Counted from the stretch's first letter, positions 10,743 to 22,142 are shown. The stretch: 64,000 nucleotides of DNA from Paenibacillus sp. oral taxon 786 str. D14 (GCF_000159955.1 NZ_GG695976.1:107386-171385), one strand, 5' to 3'. The notes: generated by a model not told the origin, from the letters alone. Numbers and translations are program-made.

Positions 10743-12386
10743 TTACTGGAGGCCGAGTTTTTCTTTATTGGCTTTCATTTTCTCCGTACGGATTTGCACG
10801 ATTTTATCCCAACCGTTGTCCTCAAGGAACTTCTTGTAATTGTTGAGCGTGCTCTCGAATTCTTCGTCGCTCTTGGCGCGGATCAAGCTGACCATCGTCG
10901 TGTTCCAAGTGGTGTTAATCGCCGTCAAAGAGCGAGCTTCCGGAGATCCGGCATCCGGGTTGATATTTTCAAGGACGAAGTGAGGGTACAGCTTTCCTTT
11001 GCCCCACTCTTGCATTTGCTTGATGGAATCCGGGAAAGCATCGGCGCTGAGCGCTTTGTGACGGTCATGGCCAAAGAACATGAATTCGCCCATGCGGTAT
11101 TCCTTCTTGAATTTATCGGCATCCTTTTGCTGCAGCTCTTTCACTTCTGGTGTGAATTGCACCGTTCCGTCCGCATTCTTCGTGTAGGTCTCGCCTTCGA
11201 TGCCGTAGTTCATCAGCATTTGGCCTTCTTCATCCAACAGGTACGTGAAAATTTGGATCGCCTTCGCCGGGTCCTTGCATTGCTTCGTGATAAAGCTGAT
11301 CATCCAGCCGGTAATCCCGGATTGGTTCAGCTTTGGCGTGTTGCCCACCGTGCTTTGCGGTCCGTCGATCGCCAGGTAGGCTTGATTCGGATGAGCGGTG
11401 GCGAAGATTTGCAAGTTGCCGCCTTGCTGCGGCGTTCCGTCCAGCAATATCGTGGCGTATTTGCCGGCTTTCACTTTCTCTTCAAAAGCAGGGCCGTCAT
11501 CGGCAAAGCTGTCGTCGCTGATATTGCCAACTCTATGCACTTCATTTAACGTCTTGAGCCAGGTCAGATAATCCTCGTCCAAATTACGGTTGTAGAACTC
11601 GCCGTTCTCCGTTTCCAGCGGAACGCCCAGGAAGTCTTGGAACACATCCCCCAAGGAGCCCGTCCCCTCGCCAATTGAGTTAAATCCAAACGGAATCAGA
11701 TCCGGGAATTGGGTTTTAATCTGCTGCATCACATTTTTGAATTCCTCAGGCGTACCGATCTTAGGCTGACCCAGCGCTTCGTACACGTCTTTGCGGATCA
11801 CAAAAGCCGTCTTCGCTGGAATGTTACCGCTGTCATAATCGGCCTGCGTGTTGGAGTAGTTCGGGTAACCGTACGTGTTGCCGTCCGCTTGCTTAAACCA
11901 GTTGAGCGTATCTTGCGCGGCGACTTTGTTGAAATAAGGGTCGTATTTCTCCGCCAGCTCGTTCAGCGGCAAGGCCCAGGAAGAAGCCTTCTGCACAACG
12001 GCCGAATTGGAATCGAACACGGTAATCAAGTCCGGCATGTCGCTTCCGGCAAAAAACGTATTCAGCTTGGTATCGTCGCCGGTAATAAATTTGATATCAA
12101 TATTCAAATCTTCCTTGATCTTCTTCGTGACCACATCGTTGCCGAAATCGGTATTCCACCAATCGGCGTTCACGTACCAGGTCAGCTGGGTTGGCTCTTC
12201 TTTCTTGTCCAGCTTCCATGCCGGCGTGTTCGGGTCCAAGGTATACCGATCTTCCAAGGATACCTCTGTTGCGGCCTTCGAACCGCCGCCGGAGCCGCCG
12301 CAGCCGGTAACGATCAGCGCAGCGGTGAGCAGTGCAGCGCATGCGGTCATCCCTTTTCTTGCAAGACTTTTGTTCAACTTAAGCAT
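10743..12386 (-). CDS. Extracellular solute-binding lipoprotein, LplA/YtcQ type
   Basis: Substrate-binding component of a CUT1-like ABC importer. The 547-aa product has a lipoprotein signal peptide with lipobox IVTGC (Cys29), followed by a Gly/Ser linker, and the long (about 540 aa) architecture of LplA/YtcQ proteins, common in Paenibacillus. The ribosome site AAGGAGGG lies eight bases before the ATG. It is downstream of its two permeases and upstream of the GH30 gene in one operon; the operon has no ATPase gene, so a shared MsmK-type ATPase elsewhere is likely. Ligand unknown, presumably an oligosaccharide. Confidence 0.88.
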   Translation of the reverse strand: MLKLNKSLARKGMTACAALLTAALIVTGCGGSGGGSKAATEVSLEDRYTLDPNTPAWKLDKKEEPTQLTWYVNADWWNTDFGNDVVTKKIKEDLNIDIKFITGDDTKLNTFFAGSDMPDLITVFDSNSAVVQKASSWALPLNELAEKYDPYFNKVAAQDTLNWFKQADGNTYGYPNYSNTQADYDSGNIPAKTAFVIRKDVYEALGQPKIGTPEEFKNVMQQIKTQFPDLIPFGFNSIGEGTGSLGDVFQDFLGVPLETENGEFYNRNLDEDYLTWLKTLNEVHRVGNISDDSFADDGPAFEEKVKAGKYATILLDGTPQQGGNLQIFATAHPNQAYLAIDGPQSTVGNTPKLNQSGITGWMISFITKQCKDPAKAIQIFTYLLDEEGQMLMNYGIEGETYTKNADGTVQFTPEVKELQQKDADKFKKEYRMGEFMFFGHDRHKALSADAFPDSIKQMQEWGKGKLYPHFVLENINPDAGSPEARSLTAINTTWNTTMVSLIRAKSDEEFESTLNNYKKFLEDNGWDKIVQIRTEKMKANKEKLGLQ

Positions 12387-12464
12387 TCGTTGTACCCTCC
12401 TTTTTTTGTAAGAAGCACAGCTAGTCCAACTCGCACATCAAGCCTAGCGTTTCATGCGGATGCG

Positions 12465-13352
12465 TTACTCCTTCACCGCCCCCAGCATCATGCCCGAGAT
12501 GAAGTATCTTTGTAACAATGGATAAATCACAACAATCGGCAAAGTCGTAATCACAATTGTTGCGAGTTGAACTCCTTTGGTTGTCGTTTCAATGACGACG
12601 GAACCCGCGATGTTCTGCATCGATTGGGTCTGGGACTGTACGATGATTTCGTACAGCTTCATTTGCAGCGGGTACAGGTATTCATCTGTGATGTACAACT
12701 TGGTTGTCATAAAGTCATTCCACTGACTTACCCCGTTGAACAAAGCGATGGTAGCCAAGGCCGGCATCGATAACGGGATAAAGATCTTCAAGAAGATTCT
12801 CCAGTCGCCGGCACCGTCAATCTTGGCCGATTCCTCCAGGGAATCCGGCACATTGCGGAAGAAATTCATCAAGATCACGACATCGTAATAACTGAACAAA
12901 GCCGGAATGATATACACCCAGAAGCTGTTCAGCAGCCCCAGGGATTTAATCAGTAAGTACGTCGGGATCATACCGCCCGAGAAGAACATCGTAATGACGC
13001 CCATCGTCACGTACAGCTTGCGGCCGCGTACATTGTTCTTGCTGAGACCGTAGCCAATCATCGCGCAGAAGAAGACGTGGGTCACAACGCCGATGACTGT
13101 CTTGAGGACGGAGATCAGGAACGACTGCCAAATCGTATCGTCCCGAAACACCGCCTGGTAGTTCTCCAGAGAAAACTCTTTAGGCCAGAAGACAAACCCT
13201 CCTTCGGCAAGAGCTCGTCCCGAACTGAAGGAAGAAACGATGACATTCCAGAGTGGAATCACAATAATGATCGTAAATAAGATCAGGATCACAGCATTCG
13301 CCGTATCAAAGATTCTGCTGTCGAGATCCTGTTTGAGCACCTTTCGATTCAT
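12465..13352 (-). CDS. ABC sugar transporter permease, YtcP/LplC type
   Basis: Inner-membrane permease, 295 aa, with about six hydrophobic segments and the MalG-like EAA loop (LEESAKIDGAGDWRIFLKIFIPLSMP at about residues 190-215), which docks to the ATPase. The N-terminus starts cytoplasmic with a helix at about 17-40. The C-terminal LQRYFISGMMLGAVKE ending is characteristic of the LplC/YtcP group. Encoded 16 bp after the partner permease and 78 bp before the lipoprotein gene. Confidence 0.9.
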   Translation of the reverse strand: MNRKVLKQDLDSRIFDTANAVILILFTIIIVIPLWNVIVSSFSSGRALAEGGFVFWPKEFSLENYQAVFRDDTIWQSFLISVLKTVIGVVTHVFFCAMIGYGLSKNNVRGRKLYVTMGVITMFFSGGMIPTYLLIKSLGLLNSFWVYIIPALFSYYDVVILMNFFRNVPDSLEESAKIDGAGDWRIFLKIFIPLSMPALATIALFNGVSQWNDFMTTKLYITDEYLYPLQMKLYEIIVQSQTQSMQNIAGSVVIETTTKGVQLATIVITTLPIVVIYPLLQRYFISGMMLGAVKE

Positions 13353-13368
13353 GGCTGCTGCTCCTTCC

Positions 13369-14325
13369 TTACAGGACAGATTGATTATCGTTGAGTTTGC
13401 TGGTCACCTTATTCGCCAGCACCAACAAAATGACCGATACAACCGAAACCCCAAGTCCGACGGCAGTCGCGTAGGAGAAGTCCCCTTGCGTCATCCCCAT
13501 CCGGTATACGTAGGAGTTGATGACCTCGGCCTTTTCGCGGTTCTGAGAATTCATCAGCACCAAGGTCTGGTCCAGGTTGGAACCCAGCAGGCCGCTGATG
13601 GTCAGAATCAGGTTCAAGCTAATAATCATCCGCATGTTGGGCAGCGTGATGTTCCAAATTTGCCGGAGCCGGCTCGCCCCGTCGATCTTCGCGGCTTCAT
13701 AATAAGTCGGGTCGATCTTGGCCATGATGGCGAGGTACAGGATCGTTCCCCAGCCCGCCTCTTTCCAAACATCCGACAGCACCGCGATCCACCAATACTT
13801 GCCCGGATCAAGCAGAATGTTCTGAGGCTTCGAGATCAAGCCCAAGTCCAGCAGCATCTGGTTGAACATCCCGGTGGTCGAGAACCAGGTGATGAGCATC
13901 CCGCCGAGCACGATCCAGGACAAAAAGTGCGGCAGGTACGAGATCGTCTGCACGATTTTTTTAAACCGGCCCATCCCGACCTCATAGATCATAATCGCGA
14001 GAATAATCGGGATCACAAAACCGATGGCCAGCTTCAGGAAGCTGATCCCCAGCGTATTCACCACGGATTCCCAGAAGTATTTGTCGGTGGCGATAATTTT
14101 GAAGTTGTCCAAACCTACCCATGGAGCGGAGCTTAACGTATCGATGACCGTATAATTTTTGAAAGCGATCGTAAGTCCGTAGATGGGAATGTAGCAAAAA
14201 ATAATCATAAAAATGATGCCCGGCCAGATCATCGACTGGATTTCCCACTGCCTGCCGAAATCGATAAAGAACTGCTTCATTCTTAATCCCATCGGCTTTT
14301 TGGCTGACGCAGCTGACTTCGCCAT
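13369..14325 (-). CDS. ABC sugar transporter permease, LplB/YteP type
   Basis: First gene of the operon; 318-aa MalF-like permease with about six transmembrane helices and the EAA loop YYEAAKIDGASRLRQIWNITLP near residues 205-230. The N-terminal cytoplasmic tail (KKPMGLRMKQFFIDF) and the opening PGIIFMIIFCYIPIYGL are typical of LplB. The start has AGAGAGGAG upstream. It pairs with the YtcP-like permease and is preceded by a LacI-type operator at 14354-14369, whose twin lies in front of the adjacent lacI gene. Confidence 0.9.
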   Translation of the reverse strand: MAKSAASAKKPMGLRMKQFFIDFGRQWEIQSMIWPGIIFMIIFCYIPIYGLTIAFKNYTVIDTLSSAPWVGLDNFKIIATDKYFWESVVNTLGISFLKLAIGFVIPIILAIMIYEVGMGRFKKIVQTISYLPHFLSWIVLGGMLITWFSTTGMFNQMLLDLGLISKPQNILLDPGKYWWIAVLSDVWKEAGWGTILYLAIMAKIDPTYYEAAKIDGASRLRQIWNITLPNMRMIISLNLILTISGLLGSNLDQTLVLMNSQNREKAEVINSYVYRMGMTQGDFSYATAVGLGVSVVSVILLVLANKVTSKLNDNQSVL

Positions 14326-14353
14326 TTTGCGCTCCTCTCTTTATCCCGTATGG

Positions 14354-14369
14354 ATAAAAACGTTTTTAT
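14354..14369. promoter_or_regulatory. LacI-family operator before the sugar operon
   Basis: Perfect 16-bp palindrome ATAAAAACGTTTTTAT. It starts a few bases downstream of a minus-strand -35 box TTGACG (14373-14378), so it fills the promoter spacer. The same palindrome, extended to 18 bp, lies in the promoter of the neighbouring lacI gene. Confidence 0.8.
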
Positions 14370-14445
14370 TTTCGTCAACAGAACCCCTGTAGTTAACCGC
14401 TTACATTTTCCGCTGAGCTCAAGATCAGCTTCGTCTCCGCTTCTC

Positions 14446-15450
14446 TTAGCTTAAACGAACATGACTTGAGCCTCGCACGATCAGTTCCCCGTCCAGCTTC
14501 TGCACCTTCCCCTGCTCCTGCTTCTTAATCATGTTCACCAGATGATTGACCGCCAAGATCCCTTGTCTGGCGATCGGATTGCGAACCGTGGTCAGGGGCG
14601 GCGTAAAATACTGGGCAATATCAATATCGTCAAACCCTACGACGCTGATGTCCCTTGGAACCTCGAGGCCGTACGAACGTAACGCTTTAATACAACCAAT
14701 GGCGCTCAAATCGTTGCCGGCCAGAATCGCGTCCGGCACTTTGCCCGGATGCTTATGAATAAACGCCCGAATCGCATTGTAGGTACTCTCTTCCTCAAAA
14801 TACCCCTGCACAATAAAATCCTCATCAATCGGCAGCTGATGCTCCCGCAAGGCCGCGAGATATCCCTCTTTCCGCTGTACGCTGTCGTACATCGTATCAA
14901 CGCCGGAAATGTAGGCGATTTTCTTATGGCCCAGGCTGATCAGGTATTTGGTCGCTTCATAAGCGGACGCATACGAATTAAAAATCACGGTCCCCATCGT
15001 TTCCTTCTGAATCACCCGATCCAGAAATACCGCCTTGATCTTGTCCTTCTCCATCATCGCGATATCTTGGTCATCGACCCGCAATTCTTCGTAGATGATC
15101 ACGCCATCCACCCGGCGGCCCATGATATTGCTGATAATCGTTTGCTTATCGGCGGTAACCATGACATGCAAACCGTATCCCAGCCGCTCGCTCTCGCGCG
15201 CCATCGACTCCACCAAAATGTAAAAATAAGGTCCGGATACACTCGTCGTAAAAAAACCAAGCATATTCGTCTTCTTCGACTTGAGCTGCTTCCCGTTTAA
15301 GTTCGGTACGTAATTGAGCTGCTTGGCGACCTTCAGCACATGGGATTTGGTCTCCGGATTCAACACATCCACATCGTTGAGCGCGTTGGATACCGTAGAG
15401 ATGGAAACCCCTGCTGCTTTGGCTACATCCTTAATGGTGACTTTCCCCAT
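14446..15450 (-). CDS. LacI-family transcriptional regulator of the sugar operon
   Basis: 334-aa repressor: N-terminal helix-turn-helix (TIKDVAKAAGVSISTVSNALN, residues about 4-25) with hinge (NYVPNLNGKQLKSKK), then a periplasmic-binding-protein-like effector domain ending in the family motif VVGFDDIDIAQYFTPPLTTV. The gene lies upstream of the transporter operon on the same strand. Its own promoter and the operon promoter contain the same palindrome, which argues for local control and autoregulation. The inducer is probably the transported sugar or a product of the GH30 enzyme (inference). Confidence 0.92.
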   Translation of the reverse strand: MGKVTIKDVAKAAGVSISTVSNALNDVDVLNPETKSHVLKVAKQLNYVPNLNGKQLKSKKTNMLGFFTTSVSGPYFYILVESMARESERLGYGLHVMVTADKQTIISNIMGRRVDGVIIYEELRVDDQDIAMMEKDKIKAVFLDRVIQKETMGTVIFNSYASAYEATKYLISLGHKKIAYISGVDTMYDSVQRKEGYLAALREHQLPIDEDFIVQGYFEEESTYNAIRAFIHKHPGKVPDAILAGNDLSAIGCIKALRSYGLEVPRDISVVGFDDIDIAQYFTPPLTTVRNPIARQGILAVNHLVNMIKKQEQGKVQKLDGELIVRGSSHVRLS

Positions 15451-15467
15451 CCCTGATTACACCCTTG

Positions 15468-15497
15468 TCTATAAAAACGTTTTTATATATTCCTCAA
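15468..15497 (-). promoter_or_regulatory. lacI promoter with an 18-bp operator in its spacer
   Basis: -35 TTGAGG (15492-15497), 18-bp spacer, -10 TATAGA (15468-15473) on the minus strand. The spacer and -10 contain the perfect palindrome TATAAAAACGTTTTTATA (15470-15487), matching the operator at 14354-14369. Confidence 0.75.
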
Positions 15498-15549
15498 GTT
15501 ATCATAGAAACTCTTTCATGACAATCCCTATTTTATTTGGATCTACACC

Positions 15550-15578
15550 TTGCGTTTTGAGACAAAATGTCATATAAT
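15550..15578 (+). promoter_or_regulatory. tRNA-Arg promoter
   Basis: -35 TTGCGT (15550-15555), 17-bp spacer, perfect -10 TATAAT (15573-15578), 20 bp before the mature tRNA 5' end. Confidence 0.8.
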
Positions 15579-15598
15579 CTATTTTGTTCGCTAAATTT

Positions 15599-15673
15599 GC
15601 GCCCGTGGTCCAATGGATATGACGTAGGCCTCCGGAGCCTGAGATCGAGGTTCGATTCCTCGCGGGCGCGCCA
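15599..15673 (+). tRNA. tRNA-Arg (anticodon CCG)
   Basis: Full cloverleaf visible by eye: acceptor stem GCGCCCG / CGGGCGC, anticodon stem TAGGC / GCCTG with loop CTCCGGA (anticodon CCG, reading CGG Arg codons), T-arm GAGG-TTCGATT-CCTC, discriminator G at 15670 and an encoded CCA at 15671-15673. It has its own promoter and terminator and stands between lacI and clpP. Confidence 0.95.
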
Positions 15674-15687
15674 TATATTGCACATTC

Positions 15688-15722
15688 AAAGTCCTGTGAC
15701 ACAAGTCTTCTGGACTTTTTTA
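15688..15722 (+). terminator. Terminator of the tRNA-Arg unit
   Basis: Stem AAAGTCC / GGACTTT followed by a T-rich tail (TTTTTTATT) 15 bp after the tRNA. Confidence 0.75.
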
Positions 15723-15732
15723 TTACCTTGAG

Positions 15733-15749
15733 TTTGACTTTCTTTGACT
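15733..15749 (-). promoter_or_regulatory. CtsR operator of clpP
   Basis: On the minus strand AGTCAAA-GAA-AGTCAAA, an exact match to the CtsR heptad direct repeat RGTCAAA-NAN-RGTCAAA as I recall it. The clpP -35 box overlaps the second heptad, so CtsR binding would exclude RNA polymerase. Confidence 0.85.
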
Positions 15750-15772
15750 TTCTCAAATAAATTGTTTATGAT
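15744..15772 (+). promoter_or_regulatory. clpP promoter
   Basis: -35 TTGACT (15744-15749), 17-bp spacer, -10 TATGAT (15767-15772). The leader to the GTG start at 15890 is about 110 nt. Confidence 0.75.
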
Positions 15773-15889
15773 GAGATTAATCCCCATCATTTCCGTCAAT
15801 TCTTAGATTGATGGAAACGATGAATCCCAAACCATTCCATTCGACGGGGCGTTCCAGTTGAACAGCCTAAATTTAAGGAGGTTTTATCG

Positions 15890-16486
15890 GTGAGTTATAT
15901 TCCTATGGTCGTAGAACAAAGCAACCGCGGCGAACGCGCTTATGACATTTATTCCCGTCTGCTCAAAGACCGGATTATTTTCCTGGGCTCCCAGGTAAAC
16001 GATGTTGTTGCCAACTCCATCATTGCCCAGATGCTGTTTCTGGACGCGGAAGATCCAACCAAGGACATCCACCTATACATTAACAGCCCTGGCGGTTCCA
16101 TTACGGCCGGCATGGCGATTTATGATACGATGCAATTTATCAAGGCGGACGTCTCCACGATTTGCGTTGGGCTGGCCGCTTCGATGGGCGCCTTCCTGTT
16201 GAACGCAGGTGCGCCGGGGAAACGTTATGCGTTGCCAAACAGCGAAATCATGATCCATCAACCGCTCGGCGGAGCGGAAGGTCAAGCGACGGACATCGAG
16301 ATCCGCGCCCGCCGTATCCTCAAGATGCGCGATAAACTGAACCGAATCCTCTCGGAACGCACCGGCCAACCGCTGGAACGGATCGAGAAGGACACCGACC
16401 GCGACTACTTCATGAGCGCGGCAGAAGCGAAGGAATACGGCTTGATCGACCAAGTCATCGAGAAAGTGAATCCGGCCAAAGCTTAA
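15890..16486 (+). CDS. clpP: ATP-dependent Clp protease proteolytic subunit
   Basis: Serine protease barrel that degrades proteins unfolded by ClpC, ClpX or ClpE. The 198-aa product has the catalytic triad Ser98 (GLAASMGAF), His123 (MIHQPLGG) and Asp172, and a short N-terminal propeptide region ([10 protein letters not shown]). The start is GTG, with AAGGAGG eight bases upstream. A CtsR box in the promoter predicts heat-shock and protein-stress induction. A strong terminator follows, so it is monocistronic. Confidence 0.97.
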   Translation: MSYIPMVVEQSNRGERAYDIYSRLLKDRIIFLGSQVNDVVANSIIAQMLFLDAEDPTKDIHLYINSPGGSITAGMAIYDTMQFIKADVSTICVGLAASMGAFLLNAGAPGKRYALPNSEIMIHQPLGGAEGQATDIEIRARRILKMRDKLNRILSERTGQPLERIEKDTDRDYFMSAAEAKEYGLIDQVIEKVNPAKA

Positions 16487-16496
16487 GGCTATACAG

Positions 16497-16552
16497 AAAA
16501 GGCTGCTCTTCGAACAGAAAGTGCTGTTCGAGGAGCGGCCTTTCTTGTTATA
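16497..16552 (+). terminator. clpP terminator
   Basis: Long, nearly perfect stem AAAGGCTGCTCTTCGAACAG against CTGTTCGAGGAGCGGCCTTT (about 19 bp) followed by TTCTTGTTAT, 11 bp after the clpP stop. Confidence 0.85.
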
Positions 16553-16635
16553 TTTATCTTTAAATAACTTAACGAGAGAGTTCAAAAGGTCAGAATAGCA
16601 AGCTACAGGCACACACCTCGAGATAGCCCTTCTGC

Positions 16636-16822
16636 TCTAACGCTGATGAGAAGCGCTATGTTGGCAAAATTGGCGTGCCCGCGGCTCTAACGACGCTGAG
16701 AAGCACTATTTCGACGCAAGTGCTTATTTTCAGGCGGATATTTGGTAAATAAGCATTCTGGCAAGCGTTATACTTTCAACATCGTGATTTTGGCGGGTAT
16801 AAGGTCGGTGGTAAGCGTTAGA
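16636..16822. repeat. Four-unit inverted repeat element, copy A (187 bp)
   Basis: Four 26-nt units of the form TCTAACG-N13-TTATTT. Direct units start at 16636 and 16686; inverted units end at 16772 and 16822. The spacings are 50, 86 and 50 bp. Units 1-2 have the core CTGAGAAGC type, units 3-4 the ACCAC type. The 5' box of unit 1 is complementary to unit 4 and that of unit 2 to unit 3, so two nested stems can form. It fills the clpP-ade gap. Confidence 0.75.
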
Positions 16823-16866
16823 AGGATGACTTTTTGAACGACTTTTTTAAAGGAGCGAACCGGGAG

Positions 16867-19760
<2,894 letters not shown>

Positions 19761-19770
19761 TCAATCCTTT

Positions 19771-21183
19771 CTATGCTTCGGGAAAAGCAAAATACCGCTT
19801 AGCATTGCCGTAGCAAATATCCGTGACGATCCGGCCCAGCAGAGCATAGTCCTCCGGCGCCTCGCCGCGCTCCACCCAATCGCCAAGCACGTCGCATAAG
19901 AGGCGGCGGAAGTATTCATGCCGCGTATAGGACAGGAAGCTGCGGGAGTCCGTCAGCATCCCGATGAACTGCGACAACACGCCAAAGTTGGCCAGCGTGT
20001 GCATCTGCTGAATCATACCGTCCTTGTTGTCGTTGAACCACCAAGCGGTGCCAAATTGGATTTTACCAGGAACGCCCCCGCCTTGGAAGCTGCCCATAAT
20101 GCTGGCTAACGCCCAGTAATCATTGGGGTTCAGCGAATACAGGATCGTCTTCGGCAGCCCGCCCTCCTGCTCGATGGCGTCCAGCAATTGGGCCAGCGCT
20201 TCAGCCAAAGGACCGTCGTTAATCGCATCATAGCCCGTATCCGGACCCAGCCGCCGGAGCATCGCCGTGTTCGTGTTCCGCAACGCATGGATATGCAGCT
20301 GCATCGCCCAGCCCCGAGCGGCGTACTCCTTGCCGAGGAACACCATCGTATACGATTTGTATTTCCGTTCCTCCTCCGGCGTCACCGAACCCTGACTCAG
20401 CGCCTTAGCAAAGATCGCTTCCACTTCCTCCAGCGTCGCTTCCTCGTATTCCAGCGTATCCAGCGCGTGGTCTGATACGCGCCCGCCGGCCTCATGGAAG
20501 AAGTCGATCCGTTCCCGTAACACATCCAACAGCGTTCCATATCCCTGAATCGACTTACCCGCCGCCGCCTCCAGCTTCGCCAGCCAAGGTTTAAAGGTAT
20601 CGCGATTAATTTCCAGGAACTTGTCTGGTCGGAAGCTCGGCAGCACCAACGTATCGAAGCCTTCCAGCTCCTTGATCTTCAAATGGTACTCCAGCGAATC
20701 CGCCGGGTCATCGGTTGTGCAGACCACTGTCACCTTCGATTTCGTAATCAAGTCCCGCGCGCCAAAGCCTTCACTTTGCAGCTGGGCATTCGCTTGTTCC
20801 CAGATGACCGGCGCAGTCTCCTCATTCAGCAGCTTGTCAATCCCAAAAAACCGCTGCAGCTCCAAGTGCGTCCAATGGTACAGCGGATTCCCCAGCAGCT
20901 GCGGCACTACCTTCGCCCAGGCGAGAAACTTGTCGTAATCGTCCGCCCCACCGGTGATCAGTTCCTCGTCGATGCCGCAGGCCCGCATCACCCGCCATTT
21001 GTAATGGTCGCCGCCCAGCCAAGCCTCGGTTAAGTTGCGGAACGTCTTATTTTCGTAGATCTCCTGCGGGCTTAAATGGCAGTGATAATCGATGATCGGC
21101 AGTTCCTTCGCGTATTGATGATACAACTTCTCCGCCGTCTCGCTGTTCAGCAGAAAGTTTTCCCCTAAAAATTTCTTCGCCAT
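19771..21183 (-). CDS. uxaC: Glucuronate (uronate) isomerase
   Basis: Isomerises D-glucuronate to fructuronate and D-galacturonate to tagaturonate. The 470-aa product (ATG at 21183 chosen; AAGGGAG eight bases upstream) has the amidohydrolase-like metal motif IDYHCHLSP near residue 30, the segments TTDDPADSL and LPSFRPDK, QLHIHALRNTN, and the C-terminal GMLTDSRSFLSYTRHEYFRRLLC characteristic of UxaC. It is followed by a lacI gene; no dehydrogenase or dehydratase partner genes are nearby, so the rest of the pathway must be elsewhere. Promoter with two LacI/CcpA-like sites upstream. Confidence 0.95.
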   Translation of the reverse strand: MAKKFLGENFLLNSETAEKLYHQYAKELPIIDYHCHLSPQEIYENKTFRNLTEAWLGGDHYKWRVMRACGIDEELITGGADDYDKFLAWAKVVPQLLGNPLYHWTHLELQRFFGIDKLLNEETAPVIWEQANAQLQSEGFGARDLITKSKVTVVCTTDDPADSLEYHLKIKELEGFDTLVLPSFRPDKFLEINRDTFKPWLAKLEAAAGKSIQGYGTLLDVLRERIDFFHEAGGRVSDHALDTLEYEEATLEEVEAIFAKALSQGSVTPEEERKYKSYTMVFLGKEYAARGWAMQLHIHALRNTNTAMLRRLGPDTGYDAINDGPLAEALAQLLDAIEQEGGLPKTILYSLNPNDYWALASIMGSFQGGGVPGKIQFGTAWWFNDNKDGMIQQMHTLANFGVLSQFIGMLTDSRSFLSYTRHEYFRRLLCDVLGDWVERGEAPEDYALLGRIVTDICYGNAKRYFAFPEA

Positions 21184-21215
21184 TTCCCATTCTCCCTTCA
21201 TTTAGTTCAACTCAT

Positions 21216-21229
21216 TGTTAACGTTAACA
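21216..21229. promoter_or_regulatory. LacI-type operator before uxaC
   Basis: Perfect 14-bp palindrome TGTTAACGTTAACA, located between the uxaC promoter and its ribosome site. Best candidate target of the lacI gene downstream of uxaC. Its centre is 33 bp (about three helical turns) from the AAACGTTT core at 21252-21259. Confidence 0.75.
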
Positions 21230-21246
21230 TTAGTATGCTGCTTAAT

Positions 21247-21274
21247 ATTGTAAACGTTTTATCGGAAAACGCAA
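21247..21274 (-). promoter_or_regulatory. uxaC promoter with cre-like site
   Basis: -35 TTGCGT (21269-21274), 16-bp spacer, -10 TACAAT (21247-21252). The -10 is overlapped by TGTAAACGTTTTAT (21249-21262), close to a CcpA cre (TGNAANCGNTNNCA) except for its last bases; it could equally be a second LacI site. Confidence 0.65.
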
Positions 21275-21298
21275 GAGAGAATATGGGCCCTTGACCGA

Positions 21299-21339
21299 TT
21301 AAAAAAGCCCCCTCAGCCACGAATGCAGCCGAGAGGGCG
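21299..21339 (-). terminator. Terminator of the DUF4163/DUF3298 gene
   Basis: Minus-strand stem GCCCTCTCGGCTG / CAGCC..GAGGGGGC followed by TTTTTTAAT, about 20 bp after the gene. Confidence 0.8.
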
Positions 21340-21362
21340 TTTAACATTGATTCGATAAAGCT

Positions 21363-22142
21363 TCAGCGTGTTTTGAAATCAAACGGATTCGTTCCCGGCG
21401 GCAGCAGCTGGCTAAACGGGAAATAAAATTCCGGGAAACCAAACACATAAGGCAAGTATTCGTACAGTTGGAAAAAGATCGTCACGCCCTCATCCTTCAC
21501 ATAATATGACGGATTCGAGCCGATCGTTTTGAAGTTACCGAAGTAACCTTCCGTTTCCTGCAGCTTCTTGGCGATTTCCGGATCGACGATGCTGCGGTAA
21601 TTCGGGTTTGCCCGGAGCAGCTCGTCCAGCGTCAGCAGCTTTCCGTTATCCAGCCAAAATGTTAAGCCGTCGCGTACGGTAATCCCATGCGCACCGCCGG
21701 TGTAGGAGTACCAGTCCTGATAGAGGCTGAGCCCCCCGTCGCGGTTGTACGTCACTTTGTAAGTACCGACATACTCATAGGGGTTCCCACTTTGTGTCGA
21801 CGGTTGTCCCGCCTTCGCTTCCTTCAACGCATTGGCCACAAATTTCTCGGCTTTTACCTTAAACAGCTTATTGATCTTCTTCTGCACCGACTTGTGCTTT
21901 AATCCGCTCAGCTGTGGATAGTCGACTTTAATCGACGCTTCCGGAATCTTCTTCTCAATCGTATGGTTCGTGATTTTGACGCCTTGCCGCTCCTGCACAA
22001 GCGCCGAGCCTGCCTCATTCGCCTTCCCGCTGATCTCGACTGGAGACTGCGGCGCAGCTTCGGCCGGAACAACGGCTAAGCCGGATATCATCAAGCCTGC
22101 GGTCATCAGCAAAGTGATCATTTCTACCGTGTTACGCTTCAC
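21363..22142 (-). CDS. Secreted DUF4163/DUF3298 domain protein (RsiV/PdaC-like extracellular domain)
   Basis: 259-aa protein with an N-terminal signal peptide (hydrophobic stretch about residues 8-25, probable cleavage after AEA). The rest matches the paired DUF4163-DUF3298 arrangement: IEKKIPEASIKVDYPQLSG at the front and YSYTGGAHGITVRDGLTFWLDNGKLLTLDELL in the middle, ending in VTIFFQLYEYLPYVFGFPEFYFPF. In Bacillus such domains bind peptidoglycan or lysozyme (RsiV) or accompany deacetylases (PdaC); here there is no transmembrane anti-sigma helix or catalytic domain, so a cell-wall-associated role is only inferred. Start is GTG after GGTGG. Monocistronic. Confidence 0.85.
   Translation of the reverse strand: MKRNTVEMITLLMTAGLMISGLAVVPAEAAPQSPVEISGKANEAGSALVQERQGVKITNHTIEKKIPEASIKVDYPQLSGLKHKSVQKKINKLFKVKAEKFVANALKEAKAGQPSTQSGNPYEYVGTYKVTYNRDGGLSLYQDWYSYTGGAHGITVRDGLTFWLDNGKLLTLDELLRANPNYRSIVDPEIAKKLQETEGYFGNFKTIGSNPSYYVKDEGVTIFFQLYEYLPYVFGFPEFYFPFSQLLPPGTNPFDFKTR

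Noticed and set aside
16636-16822. CRISPR array
   Set aside because: Repeats are inverted in pairs, imperfect, with only four units and no cas genes; the 52-bp tandem at 47.1 kb is likewise not a spacer-repeat array.
16560-16866. Purine riboswitch before adenine deaminase
   Set aside because: No recognisable purine aptamer core; the space is filled by the four-unit repeat element.
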